From NCBI RefSeq assembly GCF_024139115.2, contig NC_085140.1:42688180-42752179 (forward strand): a stretch of 64,000 nucleotides of DNA. The letters are read 5' to 3'. A program made the position numbers and the translations under genes. Position 1 is the first letter of the stretch. Every line of letters starts with the position of its first letter. The notes beneath the pieces are model-generated. The model was not told the DNA's origin, did not search any database, and saw only the letters and a list, made by a program, of their open reading frames with translations. Origin of the DNA: Armigeres subalbatus (lineage: Eukaryota > Arthropoda > Insecta > Diptera > Culicidae). Of this stretch, positions 24,595 through 37,056 are shown one piece after another.

Positions 24595-24721
24595 CCCTTA
24601 AAGGCGCAAGGGGATTTTTGTAGATTTCGTCGGAAATATTTTAACGTAAATAACCATTGAAATCATTAACATTGAACGTATTTTTGGTTTGTTATTTTAA
24701 AACAACATTGCGCATTAAGGG
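24595..24721. mobile_element. piggyBac-type MITE, TTAA duplication
   Basis: Inverted ends CCCTTAAAGGCGCAA and TTGCGCATTAAGGG with TTAA on both sides (24591-24594 and 24722-24725). The 127-bp length, lack of coding capacity and TTAA target fit a piggyBac-superfamily MITE. Confidence 0.85.
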
Positions 24722-24725
24722 TTAA

Positions 24726-27700
24726 TTCGTTCCGGTTGGATTCTTTCGATGTTGCAATGTCAAAATGCGCTCGTTATCGTGTGGTGCCGGTCTATGCTTA
24801 AACAAACAGTGATATCCGTTCGGCGGAGACTGAATGGAGGGCAAGGGTGCACTTCCCAAGAAACCCGACCATGAAATGAGAATAAAATAAATTGCTAGTT
24901 AAGAACGTTGAAATCAGAACAAAATATTATAGGTATATGATATCTAAATGCATGCACATTTATTCCCCATATCGCCAATAAGTGTTTTTTTTTTCAGGCA
25001 ACAAAAATGTTGCTATCTTATCAGAGCATATCAAATTGGGATTCAACTTAAGAATTGTTAATTGTAAATCAGAACCGACAGCCACTATAACTTACAAAGC
25101 CTGTCTTTTGCTTTAACTTACAATAAATTTTAAAATAAACCTAAAGTTAAATAATTTAATTCTAGACCCAAAATCATATATTAGAAACTCAATAGACAAT
25201 TAGGAAAATTATAAAATTTCGTTGAATTCTTTTGAATTGAGAAGAAAATAAGAATTAAAAGAAAATCTTATAGTTCCAGGTTCTAATACAGAAGCTTCAA
25301 ACCGACCATGTACATAAAGCTCGCTTGTTAACCTCCAGCAGATTCTTTGGAAACAATTCCATTCACAATCCAAGATTTTTTTCTAAATTTCTCACGAGGT
25401 TGTCCATCGGAATTAAGCAAACATCATCTGAATCCTATCCACAATTCTAATTTTTCTTCAACATAATAAAGCATTCACCATTATCTGAAATTATGTAAAA
25501 CATTACTTTTACCCTGCATGAATGTTAAGAAGAAGAAACAGTGAGGCAGATAATTAATTTGGAAACCGTCAATTCAGCTGTCACACTCATTTGATTGACG
25601 ATAGGAACAATACATACTTCAAGTCAGTCTTATTATGTTAGACTCATTGTATTCCCTAATGCATCTTAGTTGTTCTGTTTTCGAAAGTCTTAGAATCCTT
25701 CGTAGTCTCGATATATGTACGTTTCAAAGTCTGCGAATCTTTTCGAGCTTCTGAATAGATCACTCATATGGTTACAAATTGCGCAAAGACATTTTGTGGA
25801 AAGGGTTTGGGCACCAAAGAATAATATCCAAATTCTGATAATTGTATTGCTTGTCAAATTTGGGAGTTATTTGAATTCCCGCATTTTTATTACGATTTTT
25901 CAGTTAAATAATTCACTGTTATGTGATGTACAGAAATAAAGCAAAGTTGTATACGTCGTAGTAATCAATTTGAAATAATTTTGAAATCACATTTTCCTCG
26001 GGAACATAATTCGAAAACGGAATCCCAGCAACTGAACAAACAAGTAATTAATTGCAGTCCGGGTGAAGTTTGGACCATTTATCACTACCGCCACTGCCCT
26101 AATAGAAAATTGCTCCTTCGGTTGGGCGAATGAAACGGCTGATGCTGTCGTGCTTGAGAATAATCATGCGCCTCTCGCCCGAAATCAGTCATTTGTCAAG
26201 GAACGACGGATTTCCGACCAACAGTTTCCCTGGATGTCTGAGGCACGCAAGCTAATCACGATTACGATATGAAAGTGGCAGCCATCAGATGACAATCCTG
26301 GTCCAGGGTACGCTCATTGAAGCATATTTGTCAGACGACACGATCGTCGTCATAGCGTTGTTTTCGGGAGTCATCGTTCAACATGATTGGATTTGTTCAT
26401 GTGGCGATCATCTGCACGCGCTTTACGGTACTGTGGATTGAGCGGACGTAACTCGATCACGAGGCGCATCACGTTGGTGTGATGGGCGGCGGTGGTGCTC
26501 AACACAACCAATGCTGCCGTACCGCTGATGATGCGATGGAGTCGTGCTGGCAACTGACAGATAATAAGTTTGTCCCATTGGTGCTGCTGACGTTTATCAA
26601 CCGATGTTTATCTGCCACGCAGCGGTGTGGGCAGATAATTTGTCAATTTGGAGTGATAGGGTCGGTGTGGACAGTCATTGCGGCAATTGATACAATCGCA
26701 TTATATGGTTTGATGTTCGCAAATGTTGTTAGGTTTGACGAGATGGGGTAAGAAGCCGTAGATTCAAATTCATGTATAGTGTATTCTTCGAGTTGAAGTT
26801 TTCTGAAGTTTTTCTGGAAATGGTTCCGTAGAAAACACAAAAATGTTTGTAATTTTATTTTATGTATCTTGACAGATACATATAAGTATAGGTAATATGT
26901 ATAACATTGCCTAACAAACTATCATTTATCGTATCTCAGAATCCCTCGTGATTGACCGTCATGTGGTAGAGGTAGCTGGTCATTGATAATCTGTTGTGCA
27001 ACCATTGCTAATCGATCCCTATTTAAATCTACATTGACCATGAAAAATGTGCTAAGTGCCACTTCTATCGAATAGATGACGGCTGGCAGTACCGCCCGTG
27101 CCGTCATTTTATTCAATAAAATGCTAAAATCTACATCTCATCGGAATAATGAATTAAACAAGAACTTATTTCTAAAACTCACTTTTTTCGTAACGCTTCA
27201 CCATCCTCACAGTAATGTTTATGGCACGGCAAGTAATGGAGCAGAAGCAACGTGCCGTCATTGACATATTTTCCACATTATATTTTTCTCCACACTCGAA
27301 GACGATTCACAACGCGCTGCGGCCTAGTCGGCGAGGTAGTTACCGTAACGCGCTAAAATGTTGGCAAATACGAATTTTGCCAACTACTTCGCGTGCTGGT
27401 CGGTGGCGCGGCCAATTCAATACAACTCAACTGCGAGTGGACAACGGATCTGTGTTGGTACACGATCAAAACATCATATGAGATGACCCACTGAAAACTA
27501 TTAGGTGACCAAAATTCAGCAAAAGTTACTACGTATTCGTTGAAAATTAGGAACCAAACAGGTACACCATATTTAATTTTTTAATGCATTGTTAACTCAC
27601 AATTGGCTAAAGATTAAAAATGATTTTTTTCATAAATTGAAGGTCTGAATAGACCACCAACTGGAATGTAAACTGCCCAAAACTTGCTCCCTCGATGTTG

Positions 27701-28038
27701 ATGGTACTACATTGGCGTGCAGATTCGTTAATCGGAAGGTACCCACTAACACAGTAACTGTTCATGAATTGCTTTGGCTGCGTTGAGGTAGCTCTCATTG
27801 AGAAATTGAAAATATATTTCAACGTGCATCACCTGCCCAAAGCGCAAGCGTAGAGAGCTGTCTATATTATGGATTAAACGACCGACAGTCGCCCAGGGCA
27901 CTTTTCTGCATTTGATCGTATGCATTTGGTTGGCTGCTAATAATTTCGTTACATAAGAAACGTCAGAATCGCGAATCCGGACCATTTTGGACGTCACTCC
28001 GGGAGACTTGGTGACTATGAGATAAATAATAATGTCAA
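24726..28038. other. Non-coding AT-rich stretch
   Basis: No gene, complete transposon or tandem array recognised. Frames of 60-90 residues at 26.0-27.5 kb match nothing I know. Confidence 0.4.
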
Positions 28039-28291
28039 CCCGACTAGAAGAGCATAACTGAAACTGAACACAATTTTAACATATTGTGATATTTATAACT
28101 TATTTTGATACAATTTTGTTCTCAGTAGCCATTATCTTTCAAATGTTGTAACAAGATTATATCATAATATGATTTGAAAAATGCTTAACACCGAATTGCC
28201 CAACAGTAGGCAATTAAAATAGATGTAACAAAGTCTCCCAGCCATAGATATCACAACGCTGATATAATTTGAGAAGGTTGCCTAATTTGTA

Positions 28292-30186
28292 GGGGAAACT
28301 GGACACACATGATCCCCACTTTTTGTTTAGCATATTTCTCGATGTAACATGCACAGATTTGCACGCTTCTTTATGGACTTGATAAAGAATTTAATTATCT
28401 TTTCAAAAACGTCATTGGAAGCCATTATTTGTTCATGAAAGTAACCAAAAAATCGATTTTGCTGAAAGATAGAAAATTTGGCATTTTCAAAACTTGCGGG
28501 AGACTTGATCCCCATATAGGGGGAAATTGATCCCGTTATGAGCTGACCATGTTTAGGTTCTTCCAAGTCTAATGAAAGGATGAATTGGTCTAGCCTCAAA
28601 TCCTAACAATTCTTCATAGTCTGTCGTAATAGCAGTCCTACGAAAATTAAATAATGTTGGTATTAAGTAAGGCAAGTTTTTTGGTTCTCGAATAGAGTAA
28701 TAGTGACAGATAGAATGTCTGCTATAGCAACAAAATTGGCATAGTGATGATGATTTATCTGCAAACCATTCACTCCATTAAAAGACAGTGGTCATATCAC
28801 GACAACCATGATGTGCCCAAGAGGATCTCGTTTTGTGATTGATACAATTATGATTCCAAAAATGGTTGATCGATACATAAATATATCTTTGTAATTTTAG
28901 AATCCATTTTTTTTATTAAATCTCTGAAAATTGGCCACACTGCGAATGCCATGGCAAATGGTAAATATCCCTGAGTACCTGTTTTGAGATCAATAAAAAA
29001 CTTGTGGTACATCTAGATCGCCAGACTATTTACTACCAATACCACAACCGTAATCGTACCAGGATGGTGACTTCATATATCAATATGGTACTATCACGCA
29101 TCATCATTTTTATAGTGTGTGTTATTATTACACAAATGCGACTTCTCTTAAACAACTGACTAAAAGTTGTTGAATGTGCCTATTATTGAAAAATTATTTA
29201 AGAAGATTTACAAATAAATGGTGATTGTAAGCAAACTTCTCCTAGCTCAAAAGGAAAGAATTTAGTACCAGATAGAACAATACTGATTTTAAGCCCTGTG
29301 ATTTGTTGAGTATTTTTAAAGCCTAATTTATACACTTTTTCATAGAAAATGATGTTAAAATGCATTTTATAAAGCTAATAAAAAATAAGTATGTTCAACT
29401 ACATTTTCTTCTGGTTAATAAAATAAGGCTGTTGAGAAATTCAAATTGCGCGTCTGATTGACAAAATTAAATAGAAATAAATTTGTTTATACTTTTTAAC
29501 TAGAAAAGAATTTTAACAGATCGATTAGTTTCATACAATACAATACACCCAGGTTTTTTTTACACGGTTTGGTTTTGGTCGTTTAAGACCTTCAGTGTCA
29601 ATGAAGCAATGAGTTAACCCCACCAAAAAATTCACAAAAAATCAAAGAAAATTCAGGGGGTATTTGAAAAGCTGTAAAAGTTCAGGTTAACCGAGAAAAT
29701 AAAGAATTCCAACCGTGTAAAAAAAAACCTGGGTGTAATATGCAACGGTATACAACAAACGCCTTAATATATGCAATTTCGGGATCAAGTGTGTCCAAAC
29801 TGTGGGGATCAAGTGTGTCCATGTTGAGTATTTATCTTGTTTTGTTTTTGTATTCAATGGAAAATAAGCAATAGCTAATTGAATGAATTTATTCAATTCT
29901 ACAATGATAAAACTTTGTTCAGTAAAAGTTTGGTACGTTTTGGTTGGACATATCCAAAGTTATTAAACTTTTATCTTTTGAAGAAAAAAAGGATTGAGAA
30001 TGCTCAAATAATAAAACCTCTCTAAAACCCATATACATAAAGTAACTAATATAAAATGTTACTCAGATTCAATAATCTATCTAACGGATCCGTTTGCACA
30101 TATCACTGGTATAAAAATGTGATTAGTTTTCGAGAAAACAGGGGGGGATCATGTGTCCCCGAGGATCATGTGTGTCCAGTTTCCCC
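28292..30186. mobile_element. 1.9-kb non-autonomous DNA element (GGGGAAACTGGACACAC ends), TA duplication
   Basis: Inverted termini of at least 23 bp beginning GGGGAAACTGGACACAC, with TA on both sides (28290-28291 and 30187-30188). Subterminal words related to GGGATCAAGTGTGTCC recur at 29782-29826, and ATCCCCATATAGGGGG occurs near 28508. The TA target suggests the Tc1/mariner/pogo group. No transposase domain is visible; the longest frame (28327-28599, minus) is unrecognised. Confidence 0.8.
29546..29735. mobile_element. 190-bp MITE (CACCCAGG ends), TA duplication
   Basis: Ends CACCCAGGTTTTTTTTACAC and its near-perfect inverse, flanked by TA at 29544-29545 and 29736-29737. It lies inside the 28292-30186 element, so it is the innermost of three nested insertions. 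Confidence 0.85.
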
Positions 30187-30538
30187 TAATGTTGTTAGTT
30201 TCATGTTCTCGAAAAATATTCTTGTTCGAACAAAAACAAAAATTTCTGATTGTTTATCACAATCTGGAGACCTATCACAACCTGTAAAAATTCCAACGGC
30301 ACAGAAACAATATATTTTGTATCTGATTCTGTTATAAATTTCTATCAAAATATGTTATTTTTATGATAAAGTTGTAACAAAATTTGATAGTTTTTTGTTT
30401 CCAGTAGTGTAGTTTTTGATAGAAATTTAGATATTTTAACAACATCCTGCACCATGTTTCTATCAAATTTTGTTATAAAAATTTAGTATAACATAATAAC
30501 ATAGGTTGATATAATTTTGATATGATCTTCTAGTCGGG

Positions 30539-31890
30539 AATACCCGGTAAGGTATAATCGAAAAAAAGACGAAACGTAGTAAGAAAGCATGGTACGCGCG
30601 AATTTGGCTTCAGAAATAACATTTTCAATTAATTATTTGTTACAAATTGATTGTCGAACAAATTTGGCACTATGGCGTTCTGTCCAGGATGAGAAGAATG
30701 ATGCCATTATCACTGCGCAGTTCAGGAGTTGTGCGATTTTGCTGGCTAGGAACAAATAAGCAGTACCCAGTCAATGGAGTCTTAATTTCTATGACAGGCA
30801 CGGGTAATTTTGAACCGTGAAACGGCAGAAACGTTCGAAACCGAAAAATAGCTAACCCAAGCCATGATGAGAATAGAGCTAAGACAGTACAAAGAACTAG
30901 AAAGCGAATAGTTGAAATAAGCAGCCTAGAGCAGCAAAACGGGATGCAACAGAAGGTGGGAAAGATTGTACACCGTTGAACTGACTCCGAAACGATGCTT
31001 TCTAAATAGGTTGTGCAGATTTTAAAGATGACAGAGACGGTTTGCCAAGCTTATAATCTGGGGACTGCCAAATAAATTGTACAAAATGATGGTTTATCCA
31101 CGATGTGGAGAATGGTTTCATTATCATTATCATTGCAGTCCATTTCTAAGAGGAGCTGGGTATGCAATATTTCTCGCTTAACTTTTCAAAAGGACCTAAA
31201 TAACATTTTTTTCATTAATTAATTCATGATTTGTTCGATTCTGCCACCGGCATCCCAGAAAGATGGAGTAATTTAACGACCACCCAGTACCCAAGATTTC
31301 GTGATGATTTGTTAAAGAATGAGTACAATATTGTTATTTTGCACTAACAAATACGTTGCTAGGATGTTTACCGTTATCTTTGATCGTTTTGTGTCTTATT
31401 CAGTGGCGTAACTCAGTAACTAGATTTCGATTGTATTAAACGACTCTCGATTATTTTATTTTCCACTAGCAGACTCGACGAACTTCGTTTCGTCTAAAAT
31501 TGATTTATTCTCTGTTTAGATCTCGAGTTATGCAGAAATTTCTGTTTCATTTGTATGGGAGCCCCACTTTCCAGAGGAGGGTGGGGTCTTTAACCATCTT
31601 AAGAACCTTCCTCGGCCCCAAAAACCAAATTACAAATTTTCACATTGATCGACTTAGTAGTTCCGGAGTCTATAAGGTTCAGACAGACAGAAATTTATTT
31701 TTATGTATATAGAAGATTGGGCTATCAAAACATCAAAATATTCATTATTAGTATCAGTGCGCAGGTAAAAAGTGAGGTCTTACTATAGCTCAACGCCACT
31801 GGGCTTACTATAGCTCAACGGAATGATTTCCAAATTATTTTTAATTTCTCCCCAACGGAATGATTTCCAAATTACAATAATCCTATCATA
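30539..31890. other. Non-coding stretch with one dispersed repeat
   Basis: At about 31500-31715 there is a repeat I associate with many insect genomes. It contains TTTCATTTGTATGGGAGCC, a GGGTGGGGTCTTTAACCATC segment, GGCCCCAAAAACC and a closing CAGACAGACAGAAAT. At 31770-31870 two short words (TTACTATAGCTCAACG and CAACGGAATGATTTCC) are each duplicated. Otherwise nothing recognised. Confidence 0.4.
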
Positions 31891-31894
31891 GTGA

Positions 31895-33530
31895 TTAATT
31901 TTCCTGCTTAGCATCTGTGACCATATCTTCTGATGAACAATATTTTAACTTTTGCGTACTATAAACTCCTTCACATAATGCTTTTATTAATACATTTGAT
32001 CTTCTCCAAAATGTTCTAATAATTCCGTTGCCAATAATGTCTTGACATGTTTTACATGTATTCTGATTCCATGAAATAGTTCCTTTTTCATACAAGAAAA
32101 CGAAACCAAGTGAATCGTCCAGCGCAACGGTAGATTTGCGTGTTGGACGATTCACTTGTAATTTCTTTGAAAACGATATGTCTCCAAGATCAGTAAGTTT
32201 GAAAAACATTCTCGGATGCGTATGAACATCTTGGATTTCATCTTCAGTTCCGGCTTCGACTAGGATATCATCAACATATACTACGAGGTAGATGATTCGG
32301 CCTCCTGTACACTTCTTGTATAAACAGGAATCATCTCAAAGTCGCTGATTCTAGCATCTTGCAGATTGCATGAGACCATATATACTCCTCCTCAATCGGC
32401 ATACCAGCTGCTCTTCTCTCTTTATAATATGTAATATATGTGTGCTTGTTTATCCAGCGATGTCCTCAACGTTAAATTGTGCATGATAGGGGAAATATTT
32501 GCAACATAAAGCTTACTCAATATGCCGTAAAAACTCCATATCTTTTTAACATCATTACAAAATAAAACAATACAAAACATTCGACGGGTGTACCTTTTGT
32601 ACAAGAAACGATTCCAAATCTTGTGATTGTTGCTAGCACGCGTCAATTGCGGCTCAATTAACAAGCAGCGTAATTTACAGTACTGTCTAAGAGATTTTTA
32701 TCGTATTCGTTTGAGCAGTAGAAGGCGAGCATTAATCATGCTAATTCTTCATTAAATTTATGTATTGTTCAAACTTCTCTGCATCTTATCTACCTCTAAT
32801 TGGCAGTTTCCTTTTTTGCACCAAGATCTGTGTGAGTTTACTCTCCAACTGAGTTCTGGTATCCGAATGTTTATGAAATTTCAATCTACTCATTTTTCTT
32901 TCATAGTGAACTCCACATTTACCTTGTTTATCACACTCTTTCATCTGGATTTCAGCACTAAGTTTTTCACTCACAATCTTTATGATGATGCCCGAATCAC
33001 CGTTTCCAAATGATATACATTCCGTAGTTTTTCATGTCCCGCAGCTGTATTTCTCTAACATCCTAACATTCTTGTCGTTAAGGATTTTGCTAATCGGTTT
33101 TAGCTTCGGAGTATGATTTTTCCAAAGTAACTCTCGTTGCATTTCTATTTCTATCTATTTGGCACAAAAACTTGCGCTTGCGTCTTGTATCCAGACAAAC
33201 AAGACTTTTGGCGTCATACTTGATATGAGATGTTGAACCAGAGTCGGATATCAGCTTCTTCGCCGTAGAATTTTCAGCATCTTCAACCCCTAAAACAAGC
33301 TTCTCTTATAATGATATGGAAATGCTAATATGTTTCATCTTCCAAATTTAGACGTGCATGTTCATCATAGAATTGAAGGCGTAAGTACAGATTTGACCTT
33401 TCTATCTGACCTTTCTTTGACTTTGTGATAATTTTTTTGCAGATTTTTTTCCAGAATTAGCCCACTTTGCAGAATTTTTTCTTCAATTCATAGAACTTCG
33501 CTTTACCACCAGTTGCTATTCTTTTTTTAA
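31895..33530 (-). mobile_element. Degenerate Ty1/copia retrotransposon (gag-pol remnant)
   Basis: Read on the minus strand, pieces appear in copia order. A mutated nucleocapsid knuckle region lies near 33440-33520 and the protease motif DSGSTSH at 33222-33245. A degraded integrase zinc-finger region is at 32786-32974 (CGVHYERKMSRLKF is the recognisable part). Reverse transcriptase motif YVDD is at 32268-32279, followed in frame by FFKLTDLGDI (near 32176-32208). Protease to zinc finger is compressed, and the integrase core and the start of reverse transcriptase appear deleted. Stops and frameshifts separate the parts, and I found no long terminal repeats. It is a dead copy. Confidence 0.8.
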
Positions 33531-33635
33531 TGGGTATTCAGTTGGAGCTACCTGGTAGCTTAGTTTGGCAAGGCTAAACCCGTTTCTACGTTCCCCTTAC
33601 TAGGACACAGAACGACAATGGACTAGTAGGCCATA

Positions 33636-33778
33636 CCCAGTCAACACGAAATCGTATATGATGCAACATAAGATGTTAAAGTGGAGGCGATATATGTACA
33701 TATTGTATGGGGAAGTACCTATATGGCCTCCACTTTAGCATCTTATGTGACATCATATACGATCTTGTGTTGACTGGG
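33636..33778. mobile_element. 143-bp hairpin MITE (CCCAGTCAACACA family), copy 2
   Basis: Near-identical to 10422-10564 in the same orientation, with TA on both sides (33634-33635 and 33779-33780). The close match indicates recent activity of this family. Confidence 0.9.
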
Positions 33779-33780
33779 TA

Positions 33781-34998
33781 ATGGCCTCTTGAACAGCGTG
33801 TGAAGTACTTAAATCTTCTGCCGCAGTAGTTTCTTAAATTTGCAGTTTGCCAATAATAGCATTTGAATCATCGATTTCCAATTTCCATCAAACAAAATAA
33901 GCTCAAAAAGATCGATAAAAAATGTTATTAGGTCAATACCAATTTCTCAAAACGACGCATCCGCTTCTGCAGGCAAAAACTGAAACGTCAATCGGACGAA
34001 TCCAACAGCAGTTCAACGCAGACACATCAGAAGCATTCTACTACATATTGATGACTGTGGTCCGCGTAAAAGTGCGACCATTCTCATCAAATCAACGTCC
34101 ACATCTCCGCCCACAAAAACAGAGCCGCTTTGAAAATTTGGTATTGCGTTAATCATCATTCACAAGAGTCAGTTTAAATATTAGTTGATGATGAAGTAGA
34201 AAACTCTAATGGAAACGTATTTTAAACTATAGCATTGCATTCGATTTTGATGAATAACGCCTAAAATTTTAAAGATTATACAGTGAAAGCTTCTAAAACT
34301 GAATTGAAAAGCTAAAGCGGGCTAAATTTCAGAACCATTCACCAAGCAAGTGTTAAAAAATTTCAACTTACAGTTTCAACTACTACATATTCTAAAGCTC
34401 ATTACAAGAAAACGCCGAATACTATCTTTATGGGCCTATGGTGGTCTTGACAGCATTGGAACCGCCTCCAAACAAGATTCAACTGGTAATAAGTTTTCAA
34501 ACATTACATGAGCTTCAATTTGATGGTGAGCTTAGGAAGTCTTATGGTCGATCTTCATGTCTCTGGCAGAACCTCTTTGATGATACCGTCGCATAATTCC
34601 TTTCGAAACAGTTTGCCAGCCGTACATGGAACAAGTCGTCCAAAAAGACGCTGTTGCAACTGAATCGAAGGGAATTACGAGGTCTAATGCTTTTGTTCTC
34701 CTTTATTAACGTGATTTTTCTTATAGTTAGAGTTCATCACTGTTTTATTGTCAGAGAGTCAAAAAAATTGTCAGTTTTATGTTATTTAGATGTCTATTGT
34801 AATTATGGGCGCTCAAAATCTACCGAAGTAGTTTTTTCGACTTACATGGAACATGTTGCCCAATGCTTCATCGTAGTAACTGAATCGGAAGTTTTTTTTT
34901 ATTATATTTGTTAAAAGTATAATTTTGAAACTTATTTGTCAAACGATTCGTTCTACATATTCGTTAATTTATGTTATTGAGTTAGTGTTAGACCATTG
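33781..34998. other. Non-coding stretch
   Basis: Nothing recognised. Frames of 76 and 86 residues on the plus strand match no family I know. Confidence 0.4.
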
Positions 34999-35000
34999 TA

Positions 35001-35080
35001 CTGCCGCTAATCGCAAAGTGAGCACATCTGTATATGGAAGCCGATATACAGATGTGCTCGACTTGCAGTTAGCGGCAGTG
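35001..35080. mobile_element. 80-bp hairpin MITE (CTGCCGCTAA ends)
   Basis: CTGCCGCTAA...GAGCACATCTGTATAT is followed after a short loop by its inverse, ending AGCGGCAGTG, with TA on both sides. Small, non-coding, nearly all stem. Confidence 0.75.
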
Positions 35081-35105
35081 TAGTGATCAATTAGAATGGT
35101 TGTTT

Positions 35106-35240
35106 TTGAACCGTCTAAGACGAATTAAGTACTCTTTATTTAATTCCATCAATTATTTTCGATATCTTCGATATGCAAAGATATCGAAAATAATTGGTGG
35201 AATTAAATGGAGAGTACTTAATTCGTCTTAGACGGTTGAA
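35106..35240. mobile_element. ~135-bp near-perfect hairpin MITE
   Basis: Two arms of about 60 bp (GAACCGTCTAAGACGAATTA ... inverse) meet at a short centre near 35173 (GATATCTTCGATATGC). Mismatches are few, so the hairpin is young or under conversion. It lies only about 25 bp from the preceding hairpin. Target duplication not clear. Confidence 0.8.
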
Positions 35241-36117
35241 TAATTCCACTAAAAGAGCTTAATATATTTTTCTGAAAAGGGGGTTGTTTTTGGTTAATAT
35301 CGAATATTGATAACATTTCCTCAATGTGGTCCACGTTGCCTTGTGACTGATCTAGGGGACAATAGTTAAGCACTATTAGAATCATAACTTATATCAACTT
35401 TGCAAATGCTTATGAAAAGTTTTTGCGGAAGTTTTTGTCTAGCAGTGAATGCCAGATTGGACATCAGCTGACTGGTTTGTTCAAAACTAGAGCGCAAAGT
35501 TCATTTTAAGCTTTTTAGACAAGTCTGGATAAATTGAAATGAATTTAGTTATTATTAAATGGAGTGTTTAAGAATTAGGTATCAGCTGATTACTATACAT
35601 AGCAGAATATTCAGTCACTACACAATAGGAGGCTAAGCAAAACTGATTGACTATTGAATGGCTTTTTATACAATAAATTCAGTCGAATTTTGCCACTCCT
35701 TCCATAGCTTTGATCCGCGACCAGTAGCAAGCGCCCTGTAGGTCTTTGAGGAAACCGAATGTTTCATGCAATTCCAATTTATTTATTTTTTTCTACCATC
35801 TGTGTGTCTAGATGGGTTCCAAAAAAACCTAGTTCGTAAACTATTACCAGCTCTGAATTATATACTCCTTGTAGTGATGAATTTAACTGCCTCACTCAAC
35901 TATCACAGTATGTTTGTGTAGTTTATGTTGAAAGATGATTATAATAAAGTTCATTGAATTAAAGTCATGAAATTTGAAAATTGAAATTACCGATGAGACA
36001 GTTTGTAATACAGAATGATCATCACCACATTTGTCTCCTGGAGAATTTAAATCCATAGCCCAGGGAAAAATCGTCACAGCGTGTCTAGTGTAACAATAAG
36101 TGAAGAGATGTAAAGTA
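35241..36117. other. Non-coding stretch
   Basis: Nothing recognised; AT-rich with short frames only. Confidence 0.4.
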
Positions 36118-36180
36118 CAGGTCGGACTCGATTATCCAGAGTAACGATTTTTATTTTACTCCGGATAATCGAATCATCAG
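36118..36180. mobile_element. Short element with CAGGTCGGACTCGATTATCC end
   Basis: CAGGTCGGACTCGATTATCC, a T-rich loop, then ACTCCGGATAATCGAATCATC. It is a fold-back relic of the family also seen at 13191-13265, probably pogo/Tigger-like by terminal sequence. Confidence 0.6.
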
Positions 36181-36352
36181 AAAAAAACCCTGATTAATCC
36201 ACCTAGCGGTGATGGTGCCTTTCTCGTGCATTATAAAAGTAGTATTTTGGTCATTACTCTTAAGCCCATAGTCCGATCTGGCCAATTTTCAATAGGAAAC
36301 AATGGAAGAGTATTCTGCGTCGAATGCAACTTGTTGCGAGTAAAACGGTTAA

Positions 36353-36664
36353 CCCTTTCCTTCCCATGGTAGCTGCAGAGCTCCATCAAATTTTGCACCT
36401 TCCAACATTCATCGAATTATTTCAACAACAAAAAGCAGTATTTGGCACAACTTTATGGTTCCATTAGACTGCAAATATAATCAATTTTGAGTAAAAATAG
36501 TGGAACTATTGAAAACAATCAAGTAACTATTGATTTATAATAAAAAACTTTTTTTTCGTTTTCCACTAATTTTAGCTATGCCAAACAACTTTTGTTCTAG
36601 CATTTTTTCCATACACGATTCCTTCCTATTGAATTCTTTGAAAAAAGTCATGGGAAAGAGAGGG
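36353..36664. mobile_element. 312-bp piggyBac-type MITE, TTAA duplication
   Basis: Inverted ends CCCTTTCCTTCCCATG and CATGGGAAAGAGAGGG, flanked by TTAA at 36349-36352 and 36665-36668. The paralogous segment at 36825-36860 reads straight through one TTAA (36835-36838), which is the empty site. No transposase frame. Confidence 0.9.
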
Positions 36665-36879
36665 TTAAGGATAAGTGCCTGAAAAATGAGTGACATTTTT
36701 TTACTCAATTTTTCTATAAAAAAAGTGGTATTTTGGCCATAACTTCCGAGCCCATTGTCCGATCTGAACAATTTCCAATAGGAAACAATGATTGAGTATT
36801 CTGCGTCGAATGCAACTTGTTGCGAGTAAATCGGTTAAGGATAAGTACCTGAAAAATGAGCGACGTTTTTTTTTTGGGT

Positions 36880-36893
36880 GGGTGCGCACAGAC

Positions 36894-36926
<33 letters not shown>

Positions 36927-36935
36927 TACACACAG
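36880..36935 (+). repeat. CA microsatellite
   Basis: CA dinucleotides with a few TA interruptions; a normal internal part of this repeat family (a similar run is at 37698-37740). Confidence 0.9.
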
Positions 36936-37056
36936 ACATCACTTCAATTCATCGAGCTGAGTCGATCGGTATATAACACTATGGGTCTCCGGGCCTTCTA
37001 TAAAAAGTTTGTTTTTGGAGCGATCATATAGCCTTTACGTATACCGTTGTTCGTGG

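Larger units (their letters stand above)
28039..30538. mobile_element. Outer TIR element (CCCGACTAGAAGA ends)
   Basis: Left end CCCGACTAGAAGAGCATAA and right end ATGATCTTCTAGTCGGG are inverted. Without the inner insertion it is about 600 bp of AT-rich sequence rich in TTTGATA/TTGTTATA words. Flanks read AA on both sides, so a 2-bp duplication is possible but unproved. No transposase. I recall this terminus from Aedes MITEs. Confidence 0.7.
36200..37046 (+). mobile_element. TIR repeat (GTGCCTTTCTCGTGC ... ), copy 2, interrupted and internally duplicated
   Basis: The left end GTGCCTTTCTCGTGCAT is the inverse of the ACGAGAAAGGCA end found in the other copies. A segment of about 160 bp (TTTTGG(T/C)CAT ... 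CCGATCTG ... GAATGCAACTTGTTGCGAGTAAA) occurs twice, at about 36245-36352 plus 36665-36700 and again from about 36728. A CA-rich run and GGTATATAACACTATGG follow. The copy breaks at about 37046, where the GTGACATTGGGCC repeat begins. Non-coding; superfamily uncertain. Confidence 0.7.
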
